From Clostridium_AD sp964467165 (GTDB lineage Bacteria > Bacillota > Clostridia > Clostridiales > Clostridiaceae): a stretch of 64,000 bases of DNA. The notes under the pieces were generated by a model that was not told the origin of the DNA, ran no database searches, and saw only the letters and a list, made by a program, of their open reading frames with translations. The position numbers and the translations under genes were made by a program. Below, piece after piece: positions 1 through 8,463 of the stretch. Each line of letters opens with the position of its first letter. Position 1 is the first letter of the stretch. Location: the NCBI GenBank assembly GCA_964467165.1, contig CAYXOL010000022.1, positions 8,852 to 72,851 of the forward strand. Reading direction: 5' to 3'.

Positions 1-1
1 A

Positions 2-778
2 ATTGATGGGCAGTTGGTTAATGCTAATATCACATTAGAGGCTCCACATCAAATGGAGGATAGTCAGGAAAATCACGATTTCGTCATTTGTGGTCAAGAT
101 ATTATGCTTGATATATTATCTAGATATCTACAACATAATGTTAAAGGGATTCAAGCGCTTAGATCCTATACCGGAAGCTATAATGGGTTATATGATCTTT
201 ATCATGGTAGTGTTCAGATTACTGCAACTCATTTATGGGATGGCGATACAGGGCAGTATAATGTACCTTATGTAAAAAGAATGCTTCCAGGAATTTCTGC
301 TATTATAGTGCATCTTGCCAATAGAATGCAGGGGATTTATGTTGCAAAGGGTAATCCTAAAGGAATAAAAGGCTTAGAAGATCTAAAACACCCTGGAATT
401 AAGATGATAAATCGCGAAAAGGGTAGTGGTACAAGAATCTTACTAGATGAGCATTTAAAAAAGCTTGGAATAAATGTAAGTAGTATAACTGGATATGAAA
501 AAGAATGTTTTTCACATCTTGCAATGGCTAGTACGGTTGCTAGAGGTGAAGCAGATTTTGCTATTGGGAATGAAAAGACCAGTCAACAGGTAGATGGCAT
601 TGATTTTATTGCACTTCAAATAGAAAGCTATGACCTTGTAATTAAAAAAGAGGATATTCAAAAGCCATATTTTCAGTCTGTACTTCAAATCATTCGATCA
701 GAAGAGTTTAAGTCAGAACTGCAGGGTATTGGTGGATATGACTTAAAAGGCTTAGGGGAAATAACGGCAGAAACATAG
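2..778 (+). CDS. Molybdate-type substrate-binding regulator (C-terminal part)
   Basis: The reading frame is open to the left edge, so the true start and any N-terminal DNA-binding part lie outside the window. The visible part resembles the PBP_like domain found at the C-terminus of ModE/LysR-like regulators that sense molybdate or related ligands. It shows the two-lobed binding-protein features: an early GSYNG-like ligand loop, the MINREKGSGTR segment, and the ARGEADFAIG segment. It lies directly upstream of modA on the same strand and is followed by a terminator, so it is probably the local regulator of modABC; this role is inferred from context. The family call is moderately certain and the ligand is not known. 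Confidence 0.65.
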   Translation: MDGQLVNANITLEAPHQMEDSQENHDFVICGQDIMLDILSRYLQHNVKGIQALRSYTGSYNGLYDLYHGSVQITATHLWDGDTGQYNVPYVKRMLPGISAIIVHLANRMQGIYVAKGNPKGIKGLEDLKHPGIKMINREKGSGTRILLDEHLKKLGINVSSITGYEKECFSHLAMASTVARGEADFAIGNEKTSQQVDGIDFIALQIESYDLVIKKEDIQKPYFQSVLQIIRSEEFKSELQGIGGYDLKGLGEITAET

Positions 779-779
779 G

Positions 780-815
780 AAAGTGATTTAGTCTTTAGCT
801 AGATCACTTTTTTCT
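780..815 (+). terminator. Rho-independent terminator after the regulator
   Basis: AAGTGAT at 781 pairs with ATCACTT at 803, with extra TAG/CTA pairing inside, and is followed by a run of T. It sits directly after the stop codon of the upstream regulator and separates it from modA. Confidence 0.7.
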
Positions 816-877
816 TATCATAAATAATAGATTTGATGTAAGTAAATTTATTTTATAAAATAAAAGTAAACTCATTG

Positions 878-906
878 TTGAATTTTTCCTTATAAGAATA
901 TATAAT
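878..906 (+). promoter_or_regulatory. Sigma-A promoter of modABC
   Basis: TTGAAT (878-883) and TATAAT (901-906) are separated by exactly 17 bases. Transcription would start near 913, about 100 bases ahead of modA. Confidence 0.65.
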
Positions 907-908
907 AT

Positions 909-970
909 AACATGACATAACACAACAAAACTAAACGAAACGTTATTGAAATGTATGGTTTTGTCATGTT
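909..970. promoter_or_regulatory. Inverted half-sites over the modA start region
   Basis: AACATGACA (909-917) and TGTCATGTT (962-970) form a perfect 9-bp inverted repeat spaced 44 bases apart. The first copy covers the predicted transcription start. They are candidate binding sites for the neighbouring molybdate-type regulator; this assignment is inferred from position only. Confidence 0.4.
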
Positions 971-1012
971 TGAATTTAAAATGTTTAAAATATATTATAG
1001 GGGGAATTAAAA

Positions 1013-1843
1013 ATGGAAAAAAGGTTAGGGTCTTTATTAGTTATGTCTTTAGTTATGATTATGTTGGCAATGACGGGTTGTAGTCAGAACACCAAAACTT
1101 CTGAAACACCTGCACCAGCTGCGTCAGCAGAGCTTCAACAACCAGTTACATTGACAATTTCTGCAGCTGCAAGCTTAACAGAAGTTATGGGGGAAATAAA
1201 AACACTTTATAAAGTAGAAAAACCAAATGTTACAATAAATTATAATTTTGCAGGGTCAGGAACATTGCAGAAACAAATAGAACAAGGTGCTGATGTGGAT
1301 TTATTTTTTTCTGCGGGTACAAAGCAAATGGTCGCTTTGAAGGAAAAGGCTTTGCTAATAGACGATACCAATGTTAATTTACTAGGAAATAGTGTAGTTC
1401 TTATAGTTAAAAATGATTCTACCTTGGGTATTAGTGATTTTAAGGATGCGGCAGATGCTAAAATTGTAAAAATAGCATTAGGAGAACCAAAAACAGTGCC
1501 TGTTGGTCAATATTCACAGGAAGTATTTACATCCTTAAATATACTTGATATAGTTAAGTCAAAAGCTGTTTATGCAAAAGACGTTAAGGAAGTTTTAACT
1601 TGGGTTGAAACTGGAAATGTAGATGCGGGAGTAGTATACGGAACTGATGCTAAAACTTCTAAAAAAGTAAAAGTGGTTGCACTTGCTAGTGATGATTTAT
1701 ACAAAACTCCTGTGGTCTATCCAGCAGCTGTAATTAAAACTAGTAAAAATGTGGATGATACTAAGTCGTTTTTAAAATTTTTATCTAGTGATAAAGCAAA
1801 AGAAGTCTTTAAAGCATACGGGTTTGATACCCTTATAAAATAA
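1013..1843 (+). CDS. modA: Molybdate/tungstate ABC transporter binding lipoprotein
   Basis: This is the extracellular binding protein that captures molybdate (or tungstate) and delivers it to ModB/ModC. A lipoprotein signal peptide ends in the lipobox MTGC at about residue 23. Ligand-loop motifs typical of ModA follow: SAAASLTEVMGE, FAGSGTLQKQIEQGADVDLFFSAG, and the later ALGEPKTVPVGQY and GNVDAGVVYGTDA segments. Its 276 residues are normal for the family. The start follows an AGGGGGAATTAAAA ribosome binding site. It is first in a modA-modB-modC operon with a promoter at 878. The family assignment is secure; preference for molybdate over tungstate cannot be read from the sequence. Confidence 0.93.
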   Translation: MEKRLGSLLVMSLVMIMLAMTGCSQNTKTSETPAPAASAELQQPVTLTISAAASLTEVMGEIKTLYKVEKPNVTINYNFAGSGTLQKQIEQGADVDLFFSAGTKQMVALKEKALLIDDTNVNLLGNSVVLIVKNDSTLGISDFKDAADAKIVKIALGEPKTVPVGQYSQEVFTSLNILDIVKSKAVYAKDVKEVLTWVETGNVDAGVVYGTDAKTSKKVKVVALASDDLYKTPVVYPAAVIKTSKNVDDTKSFLKFLSSDKAKEVFKAYGFDTLIK

Positions 1844-1875
1844 GCAAGCACAAAAGAGGATAAGAGGAGTTGAAG

Positions 1876-2562
1876 ATGATGTCGGAATTTTCTCCATTAT
1901 GGATTTCCATAAAAACAGCTTTTACAGCTACTTTTATAGTGTTTTTCATTGGAATTTTCGCAGCTTGGTTTATGTCCAGATATAAAGGGCGCGGTAGAGG
2001 TATTTTAGATGGGATTTTGACACTGCCTATGGTGCTGCCACCAACAGTTTTGGGTTTTATATTACTTATTATTATAGGGAAAAATTATCCCATTGGTAAA
2101 TTATTAAATGGATTTGGAATAACATTAATATTCACCTGGGCGGCTACTGTTATAGCTGCAACTGTGGTGGCTTTTCCTCTGATGTATAGAACTTGTGTAG
2201 GTGCTTTTCGTCAAATTGATGGTAATGTCCTTAATGCGGCTAGAACTTTGGGGGCCTCGGAGTGGAAAATATTTTGGAAGGTAGCCGTTCCACTGGCATG
2301 GCCTGGAATTGCAGCAGGTACAGTACTATCTTTTGCAAGGGCTCTGGGAGAATTTGGGGCTACAATGATGATCGCAGGTAGTATTCCAGGTAAAACCCAA
2401 ACAATCCCTATTGCCATATACTTTGCTGTAATTGCTGGAGAAAATGCTGATGCTATTAAATGGGTTATACTAATATTTATAATATCCTTAACAGTGATGG
2501 TAGCTAGCGACAAGTGGTCTGAAAAGCAAGGGTTTTTAGTATCCTCTGCAAGGAGAAAATGA
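1876..2562 (+). CDS. modB: Molybdate ABC transporter permease
   Basis: ModB is the membrane channel of the molybdate importer. The protein of about 228 residues has five to six hydrophobic segments and the cytoplasmic EAA loop (AARTLGASEWKIFWKVAVPLAWPG) that docks to the ATPase. The start is set at the ATG at 1876 because AGAGGAG at 1863-1869 lies at proper distance from it; a TTG two codons upstream lies too close to that site. It follows modA by about 30 bases and ends one base before modC, so the three are co-transcribed and probably translationally coupled. Confidence 0.92.
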   Translation: MMSEFSPLWISIKTAFTATFIVFFIGIFAAWFMSRYKGRGRGILDGILTLPMVLPPTVLGFILLIIIGKNYPIGKLLNGFGITLIFTWAATVIAATVVAFPLMYRTCVGAFRQIDGNVLNAARTLGASEWKIFWKVAVPLAWPGIAAGTVLSFARALGEFGATMMIAGSIPGKTQTIPIAIYFAVIAGENADAIKWVILIFIISLTVMVASDKWSEKQGFLVSSARRK

Positions 2563-2563
2563 T

Positions 2564-3643
2564 ATGAGTTTACAAGTGAATATTATAAAAAGGCTACCAG
2601 GATTTGAGCTGAAAGTTGATTTTAAAGCAGATAATGATATTTTAGGGTTTTTAGGAGCATCTGGTTCAGGCAAAAGCATGACACTAAGTTGTATAGCAGG
2701 AATTGTTACCCCAGACAGTGGGAAAATAGTATTAAATGGACGAGTGCTATTTGACTTTGAAAATAAAATCAATATTCCTATTAGGGATAGGAAAGTAGGA
2801 TTCCTTTTTCAAAATTATGCTCTGTTTCCAAACATGACCGTAGAGCAAAATATTGGGTTCGGACTCCCTAAAAATATTTCTAAAGCTGAAAAAAATGATA
2901 AGATAAAAAAGAAAATTTTAGATTTACAGCTTTGTGGAATGGAAAAAAGATTTCCACATCAATTATCAGGGGGGCAGAAACAGAGGGTTGCACTTGCTAG
3001 AGCTCTGGTTGTAGAACCGGAAATTTTACTTCTTGATGAGCCTTTTTCTGCATTGGATGAGCATCTTAAGAATACTATGATAATACAACTTAAAGAGGAT
3101 CTTCTAGAGTTCAAGGGTACTTCAATTTTTGTAACACATAATATGGAAGAAGCATATCAATTATGCAATAACATAGTGATTATAGAAGAGGGGAGTATTG
3201 ATGCTATTGGAAATAAGGAAATTATATTTAATAACCCGCCAACACTTTGCGGTGCTAGATTAACAGGTTGTAAAAATATTTCCAAGGCTAGGAAAATCGA
3301 AAAAAACATTATAGAAGCTATTGATTGGGGATGTAGAATTACCTTTGATTATGAAATAGAGGATAGCATAACGGATATCGGAATTAGGGCTCACTATTTA
3401 GAAATTATGGTGGATGCAGAAGATATAAATACTTTCGACTGCTGGGTTGTTTTTACTGGTGAGACTTTATTTAGAAGGAGTGTTTATTTAAAATTTAGTG
3501 AGCCTATAGGGGATGAAAAAGATTATCATGTACTGTGGGATATTTCTAAACAGGAGTGGGATTCAGTTAAAGACAAACCGCTTCCATTAAAAATAAGAAT
3601 TAACCCAGAGAAAGTCATACAAATCAATGCAAATAGAATGTGA
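2564..3643 (+). CDS. modC: Molybdate ABC transporter ATP-binding protein
   Basis: ModC hydrolyses ATP to power molybdate import. The N-terminal ABC domain has Walker A GASGSGKS (about residue 31), Q-loop LFQNYALFP, signature LSGGQKQR, Walker B ILLLDEPFSALD and the switch histidine in FVTHNMEEAY. The C-terminal 120 residues are more divergent and occupy the place of the regulatory MOP-like domain of ModC. At 359 residues the length is normal. It is the last gene of the operon and is followed by a hairpin terminator. Confidence 0.93.
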   Translation: MSLQVNIIKRLPGFELKVDFKADNDILGFLGASGSGKSMTLSCIAGIVTPDSGKIVLNGRVLFDFENKINIPIRDRKVGFLFQNYALFPNMTVEQNIGFGLPKNISKAEKNDKIKKKILDLQLCGMEKRFPHQLSGGQKQRVALARALVVEPEILLLDEPFSALDEHLKNTMIIQLKEDLLEFKGTSIFVTHNMEEAYQLCNNIVIIEEGSIDAIGNKEIIFNNPPTLCGARLTGCKNISKARKIEKNIIEAIDWGCRITFDYEIEDSITDIGIRAHYLEIMVDAEDINTFDCWVVFTGETLFRRSVYLKFSEPIGDEKDYHVLWDISKQEWDSVKDKPLPLKIRINPEKVIQINANRM

Positions 3644-3656
3644 AAATTTTTAAGCT

Positions 3657-3694
3657 AAAGGCTGCATATATGAAAGCTGCCTTTTTATTTTTTG
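3657..3694 (+). terminator. Terminator of modABC
   Basis: AAAGGC...GCCTTT with inner GC/GC pairs and one T-T mismatch forms a hairpin whose 3' arm runs into a T-rich tract. It lies 13 bases after the modC stop. Confidence 0.7.
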
Positions 3695-3738
3695 CTCTTT
3701 TATATCTTGACATATCTTATTTATTTGAGTTATTACTG

Positions 3739-3767
3739 TTGCTATTTTTTACAAGGTGTAATATAAT
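3739..3767 (+). promoter_or_regulatory. Promoter of the zinc-type ABC operon
   Basis: TTGCTA (3739-3744) and TATAAT (3762-3767) are spaced by 17 bases. The predicted start near 3774 lies just upstream of the palindrome at 3781. A second weaker pair, TTGACA at 3707 with TATTAC at 3731, also exists. Confidence 0.55.
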
Positions 3768-3780
3768 TTATAAGAAATGT

Positions 3781-3801
3781 AAATGCAAGTGATTTGCATT
3801 T
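3781..3801. promoter_or_regulatory. Zur/Fur-like operator
   Basis: AAATGCAA-GTGAT-TTGCATTT is a perfect 8-5-8 palindrome and contains a Fur-family style 7-1-7 core (TGCAAGT-G-ATTTGCA). It lies directly downstream of the promoter and ahead of a metal ABC importer, the expected place for a metal-responsive repressor site. The repressor identity (Zur or another Fur-family protein) is inferred. Confidence 0.55.
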
Positions 3802-3820
3802 AATGAAAGGTGGATAATAA

Positions 3821-4735
3821 ATGAAAAATATAATTACTAAAATAACATCCCTAATGCTTGTATCTGTAATACTTTTTAGTGGGTGTACTTCTAAAAAAAA
3901 CAATGAGGCATCATCTGATACTCTTGCAAATAGTAATACAATTACCGTTGCAACTTCCTTCTATCCTATGTACATATTCTCATTAAATGTGGCTAAGGAT
4001 ATTCCAAACGTAAAAGTTATAAATATGACAAAACCAATGACAGGGTGTCTTCATGATTATTCTATTACTACTGATAACTTGAAAACCTTAGATGGTGCGC
4101 AGGTATTTGTAACTAATGGTGCAGACATGGAATCATTTATGGGGAAAGTAACAGAGCAAATGCCTAATCTTAAAATTATAGACTCAAGTAAAGGCATCCA
4201 GCTTATTAAAAATGAAGGTGATGCTGGATATAACGCACATTTATGGGTGAGTATTTCTAATGCTATAACTCAAGTGGAAAATATTGGAGAACAATTAGCT
4301 ATAATAGATTCAAATAATGCAGAAAAGTATAAAGCGAATACTGCGGCATATGTTGCGAAACTTGAGGCTGAAAGAGATAAAATGCATAAGTCATTAGATA
4401 ATATTAAAAACCGTGACATAGTTACTTTTCATGAGGCTTTTCCGTATTTTGCAAAAGAATTCAATTTAAACATTGTAGGAATTGTTGAACGTGAACCTGG
4501 TTCTGAGCCAAGTGCAAAAGATCTTCAGTCAACTATTGAGCAAGTGAAAAAATTAAAAGTAAAGGCATTGTTTGCGGAACCACAGTATTCTGTCAAAGCT
4601 GTTGAAACTATTGCAAGGGAAACGGGTTCAAAAGTTTATAGCCTTGACCCAGTTGTTACAGGACCTATGGAAGCAGATGCATATATTAATATTATGGACA
4701 GTAATCTGAAAACATTGGAAGAGGCTTTAAAATGA
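3821..4735 (+). CDS. znuA: Metal (zinc/manganese-type) ABC transporter binding lipoprotein
   Basis: This is a cluster A-I (TroA/ZnuA) metal-binding lipoprotein. A signal peptide ends in the lipobox FSGC at about residue 22. Candidate metal ligands are histidines in CLHDYSIT, NAHLWVS and FHEAFPYF, with an acidic residue near EPQYS; this His-His-His-acid set is the family pattern. There is no long His-rich loop. The 304 residues match the family. It is first in a three-gene operon (binding protein, ATPase, permease) behind a Zur/Fur-like palindrome, which favours zinc, but manganese cannot be excluded. Confidence 0.85.
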   Translation: MKNIITKITSLMLVSVILFSGCTSKKNNEASSDTLANSNTITVATSFYPMYIFSLNVAKDIPNVKVINMTKPMTGCLHDYSITTDNLKTLDGAQVFVTNGADMESFMGKVTEQMPNLKIIDSSKGIQLIKNEGDAGYNAHLWVSISNAITQVENIGEQLAIIDSNNAEKYKANTAAYVAKLEAERDKMHKSLDNIKNRDIVTFHEAFPYFAKEFNLNIVGIVEREPGSEPSAKDLQSTIEQVKKLKVKALFAEPQYSVKAVETIARETGSKVYSLDPVVTGPMEADAYINIMDSNLKTLEEALK

Positions 4736-5592
4736 TAAATAATACTAAAATGAAAGACAGCAAAAAAATAACAAATATCAATAAAATCACAAATATTAAT
4801 AAAACTAAGAATATAGATTGTAAAAAATGCAGTTGTGGATTATGTTGTACAAAAATAAAAGATTTTGGTGTTACTATTGGAAAAACAGAAATATTAAAAG
4901 ATATCAATCTCCACATCCATTGTGGGGATTTGACAGCAATAATAGGAGCAAATGGTGCAGGTAAAAGCACTCTTTTAAAAGCATTACTGGGGGGCATACC
5001 TCATTCAGGAAATATTACTTTTATTGATGGAAACAAAAAACTTGCAAGAAAACTTAAACTAGGCTACGTACCTCAGAAACTTGATTTTGATTATAGTTCA
5101 CCTGTAAGTGTTCTTGATATTTTTGCAGCTACCTTAAATGACAGACCTGTTTGGTTTTCTATTTCAAAAGGTACAAGAAAAAAAGCTCTTGAAAGTTTAG
5201 CACTGGTGGAGGGTGAATATCTTATAGACAAGCGTTTAGGGGTATTATCTGGCGGAGAACTCCAAAGAGTGCTTCTAGCTCTAGCGCTTCAACCTATACC
5301 CGATATATTATTATTAGATGAGCCAGTATCAGGAATTGATCAAAATGGGCTAAAATTATTTTACAAAACTGTATCAAATCTAAGAAACAATTATGATTTG
5401 TCTATTATATTAGTTTCTCATGACCTACTTTTAGTATCACAATATGCTGACCGCATTGCATTTATAAATAATAAAACTATTGAATGCTGTGGTTCGGCAG
5501 AGGAAGTATTTAGTAATGAGAAAGTAATTGATGTGTTTGGTGTAGATTGGAATAAAGTTATGGTAAATGAAAACAAAAAGGATGATGAATAA
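4732..5592 (+). CDS. znuC: Metal ABC transporter ATP-binding protein with Cys-rich N-terminal tail
   Basis: This ATPase energises the zinc/manganese-type importer. The ABC core starts near residue 45 and shows Walker A GANGAGKS, signature LSGGELQR, Walker B ILLLDEPVSGID and switch VSHDLLLV. Ahead of it is an unusual 45-residue tail: a lysine/asparagine-rich stretch in which KITNIN occurs twice, then a cysteine knot DCKKCSCGLCC with five cysteines in eleven residues. The tail could bind the transported metal or a redox cofactor. The ATG overlaps the stop of the binding-protein gene by four bases (ATGA), and the stop touches the permease start. A later ATG at 4750 is possible. Confidence 0.87.
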   Translation: MINNTKMKDSKKITNINKITNINKTKNIDCKKCSCGLCCTKIKDFGVTIGKTEILKDINLHIHCGDLTAIIGANGAGKSTLLKALLGGIPHSGNITFIDGNKKLARKLKLGYVPQKLDFDYSSPVSVLDIFAATLNDRPVWFSISKGTRKKALESLALVEGEYLIDKRLGVLSGGELQRVLLALALQPIPDILLLDEPVSGIDQNGLKLFYKTVSNLRNNYDLSIILVSHDLLLVSQYADRIAFINNKTIECCGSAEEVFSNEKVIDVFGVDWNKVMVNENKKDDE

Positions 5593-6434
5593 TGTCTTTA
5601 TGGTATAATATCGTAGATTTTCTACTCCCCTTTGAATGGGCACATTATGTGTTTATGAAAAACGCATTATTAGGGGTTTTATTAGTTACTCCTATGTTTG
5701 GACTGCTGGGTACAATGGTTGTAAATAATAAGATGGCTTTTTTTGCAGATGCTCTGGGACATTCAGCTCTCACGGGAATAGCAATTGGGGTAATTTTAGG
5801 TATAAAAAATCCTATATGGTCAATGCTTGCATTTTCGCTTATGCTTGCTGTATTAATAATTAAGGTTAAAAATGTAAATACTTCTTCGACTGATACTATA
5901 ATAGGTGTTTTTTCATCTACAGCAGTGGCACTTGGTGTTGTAATATTGTCATTTAGGGGTGGCTTTGCAAAATATTCCGTTTATCTTATTGGTGATTTAT
6001 TAAGTATTAGTAAAACTGATTTGGTGATACTTCCAATTATATTTTTAATTGTAATTATTATTTGGGCAGTTAGCTTTAATAAGCTTCTACTGGTAAGTGT
6101 AAATCAATTATTGGCAAGAAGCAGAGGCATTAACGTTGAGTTCTATGAATTCCTATTTACAATTACAGTGGCAGTTATTGTTACAATATCTATTCAATGG
6201 GTAGGGGTTCTAATTATAAGTTCAATGATGGTGCTGCCGGCGGCGGCTGCAAGAAATATTTCTACAAATATTAAGCAATACCATGTGTATTCTATAGCAA
6301 TTGCCCTTATTTCAGGGGTGGCGGGTCTTATATTATCTTATTTTTTAGGGTCTGCCTCTGGTGCCACAATGGTACTTATTGCTTCAATGTTTTTTGGAAT
6401 TACTTTTTTCATGAAAATAAAATTATATTCATAG
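5592..6434 (+). CDS. znuB: Metal ABC transporter permease
   Basis: This is the ABC-3 family permease of the metal importer, 280 residues with about eight hydrophobic helices. The conserved early block MAFFADALGHSALTGIAIG and the late block SSMMVLPAAAARNIS are diagnostic. The start codon shares its first base with the last base of the upstream stop codon, so the genes are translationally coupled. A terminator follows directly. Confidence 0.9.
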   Translation: MSLWYNIVDFLLPFEWAHYVFMKNALLGVLLVTPMFGLLGTMVVNNKMAFFADALGHSALTGIAIGVILGIKNPIWSMLAFSLMLAVLIIKVKNVNTSSTDTIIGVFSSTAVALGVVILSFRGGFAKYSVYLIGDLLSISKTDLVILPIIFLIVIIIWAVSFNKLLLVSVNQLLARSRGINVEFYEFLFTITVAVIVTISIQWVGVLIISSMMVLPAAAARNISTNIKQYHVYSIAIALISGVAGLILSYFLGSASGATMVLIASMFFGITFFMKIKLYS

Positions 6435-6440
6435 AAATTA

Positions 6441-6472
6441 AAAAAGGAGCAGTTTTGTGCTCTTTTTTTAAT
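6441..6472 (+). terminator. Terminator of the metal ABC operon
   Basis: GAGCA (6447-6451) pairs with TGCTC (6458-6462), extended by A-run/T-run pairing, and is followed by seven T residues. Confidence 0.75.
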
Positions 6473-6480
6473 TTTAATTT

Positions 6481-7025
6481 CAATAACAATAGGAGTTTCA
6501 ATTGGATTTGTTATTTTTTTGATATTTCTTTTAAGTATTACTATAGAAATAAGTCGTTCAAAACAACACTATAGATTAATGGCATTGGAACAATCAATAG
6601 AATTTAGATCTAACCTTTCGCAACAAGATACCACTAAATAGCTTAGTTTGCTAATACAATCTAACAGTAAATTAATTAAAAATATATCCGTATTAAAAGA
6701 TACAACTATAGTTTACGCTTATCCACTTAAAGGAAATGAAGCAGTAATAGGGAAAAACCTTGCATTTATAGCGGCACAAAAGGGCAATGTCCTAAAGGTA
6801 AAAAAGAATATGACACCAATTTTTCAAGGGCCTGTTAATTTAGTTCAGGGTGGAACTGGTTTTATATCAAGAATTCCTGTAATCCTAGAAGATGGGACTT
6901 ATTGGGGGCAAATAAGTATTGTTATAAATGGTGAAGAACTTATGAAGGAAACCGGCTTATATGAGAAAGATAGTAAAAGAGATTTTTTCTATAATCGATA
7001 CAGATTGCAACAGCCCAAAGATTGA
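6481..7025 (+). pseudogene. Decayed CHASE-domain membrane sensor fragment
   Basis: The first piece encodes a transmembrane helix followed by SRSKQHYRLMALEQSIEFRS, typical of the start of a CHASE sensor domain, and ends in a TAG near 6640. The second piece, 6648-7025, carries the rest of the domain (YAYPLKGNEAVIGKNL, GGTGFISRIPVI, WGQISIVI). No output domain (GGDEF, EAL or kinase) follows. The gene therefore looks interrupted in the middle and truncated at the 3' end. The ligand and original output are unknown. Confidence 0.6.
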
Positions 7026-7098
7026 TTTCAGTCTCTGATCCATCAGTAGTTGTCATAAATTTTTTAATGATATATCCCCCTTTTAAAGGGGTTTATTG

Positions 7099-8073
7099 TC
7101 AATTTTGACTCTGTGCCCTATTATCAATAAGTTGTAAATCATTTTCCTTTATTATGGAAACCAATAGATCGGCATATATATTGTTTCCCGCATTATCTTG
7201 CTTAGTACTATATCCCGCATTTTCAAGCGCTTGAGCTTGTTGTATATACTGAGAAGCCTCGAAAACTCCATTTTTTTTATATCTATCATTAGCGAAAAGG
7301 AATTTTCCATAATCATCTAGAGAATCTATTTTGTTATTATATAGTCTGAAATTAGCTTTTATGACTACATCATGATATTCAGATGTAGTCATATTCACAC
7401 TTTTTCCACTCCAACTACTATCAGATTTTATCCCGAATAAATTATTTGCTTTAACACTTAAATCTGATTTACCCCAAGCAGATTCTAATATACATTGAGC
7501 TATTGTGATAGAAGGAAGGATTTTATATTTGTTATATAGTTCAATTGATTTTGGTAAAAGTTCCTCAACAAAAATTCTATATGAAGAATCCTTTTGTAAA
7601 TTAGCATTTACTAAACCTATAACTTCTAGTTGTGCTAGGTATTTATGAACTTTATCTTTATTTTTATTATTATAAGACAAGTTATTTAACACATGGTCCA
7701 TGCTTAATAGCTTGTAGTTATTCTCTTTACTGCTTGTACCAGTTTTCTCTAAAAACATTTCACCTAGTGTTTTTAAATTTTCGTTAGTAGCTTTTGAAAA
7801 ATCTTTTTTATATCTAACTCCATCAATAGCAGCTAAATTTTTCCAATTAACTTGAAGTTTTTCTTTGCTTATTTCATCAGCTGCATTTATATAAAGATTT
7901 ATTTCTGATTTACTTAACTTGATATAATCGTCTTTAGTAAAATGATTTATTGCTATAGGTGAAATGCATATAATCATAACAGCAAAAAGTAGCTTGCTAA
8001 ATATTTTTTTTGATTTTTTCTTAGGTCTCCTTCCAGTTCTTCTATTTTCTTGCGTTGCTAAATTATTATCCAT
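7099..8073 (-). CDS. Membrane-anchored endo-beta-N-acetylglucosaminidase
   Basis: This is a peptidoglycan hydrolase of the glucosaminidase (LytD/FlgJ-like) family that cuts the glycan strand outside the membrane. A basic N-terminus (RRTGRRPKKKSKK) precedes one transmembrane or signal helix at about residues 28-45. The catalytic domain fills the last 150 residues: TIAQCILESAWGKS (probable catalytic Glu in ILESAW), NNLFGIK, SLDDYGKFL, and the YADLLVSIIKENDL end. It has no visible cell-wall binding repeats. The start follows GGAGGG at good spacing. It stands alone on the minus strand. Function is well supported; its cellular role (separation, turnover or autolysis) is open. Confidence 0.85.
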   Translation of the reverse strand: MDNNLATQENRRTGRRPKKKSKKIFSKLLFAVMIICISPIAINHFTKDDYIKLSKSEINLYINAADEISKEKLQVNWKNLAAIDGVRYKKDFSKATNENLKTLGEMFLEKTGTSSKENNYKLLSMDHVLNNLSYNNKNKDKVHKYLAQLEVIGLVNANLQKDSSYRIFVEELLPKSIELYNKYKILPSITIAQCILESAWGKSDLSVKANNLFGIKSDSSWSGKSVNMTTSEYHDVVIKANFRLYNNKIDSLDDYGKFLFANDRYKKNGVFEASQYIQQAQALENAGYSTKQDNAGNNIYADLLVSIIKENDLQLIDNRAQSQN

Positions 8074-8463
8074 ATAAACCCTCCATAATATTAGTTTTTA
8101 TAAGTTATTAATTGTAAAAAGTATAATATTAACCTATTATACTTTATAATTATACATATTAGATTAAGTTTATTACAACTTATTCATTTTGGCTATAAGT
8201 AAATTGTAATATACTTGTAAACTTTATAAGTGAGTTTCTAGAAAGAATAATGTAAAACAACATAAACCCAAAATTAGTATTGCTTAGGAAGAAAAGTGAT
8301 TTAAAATCAATTATGACTTATGGTTTCTATTAGGTTATCTTACAATAATGTAAGGCAACCTTTTTATTTTGTAAGCGGAGAGACATGGAGTGCATGCAAT
8401 TTAAGAAGTATAGTATGTATATAGTTATGAAAAACGAGATATAAGAAAAGAGGAGAGATATAA
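8074..8463. other. Intergenic region rich in inverted repeats
   Basis: No gene is seen in these 390 bases. It contains a perfect 9-bp inverted repeat (AGTATAATA/TATTATACT, 8120-8143) near the glucosaminidase promoter, a nested repeat at 8172-8210 (ATTACAA with ACTTAT inside, mirrored), and the strong terminator at 8332. A short RNA or a leader of the ABC exporter operon could be made here. Confidence 0.5.
8332..8370 (+). terminator. Terminator or attenuator ahead of the ABC exporter
   Basis: AGGTT (8332-8336) pairs with AACCT (8357-8361) and CTTACA with TGTAAG inside, with an ATAA loop, followed by TTTTTATTTT. No plus-strand gene lies upstream within 1.3 kb, so it would end a leader or small RNA before the ABC exporter genes. 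Confidence 0.65.

Noticed and set aside
2211..2513. Minus-strand open frame inside modB
   Set aside because: It is the shadow of a clear ABC permease gene, has no ribosome site and no family resemblance.
7070..7097. CCCCTTTTAAAGGGG hairpin as a glucosaminidase terminator
   Set aside because: The loop would be one base and no T run follows on the minus strand.
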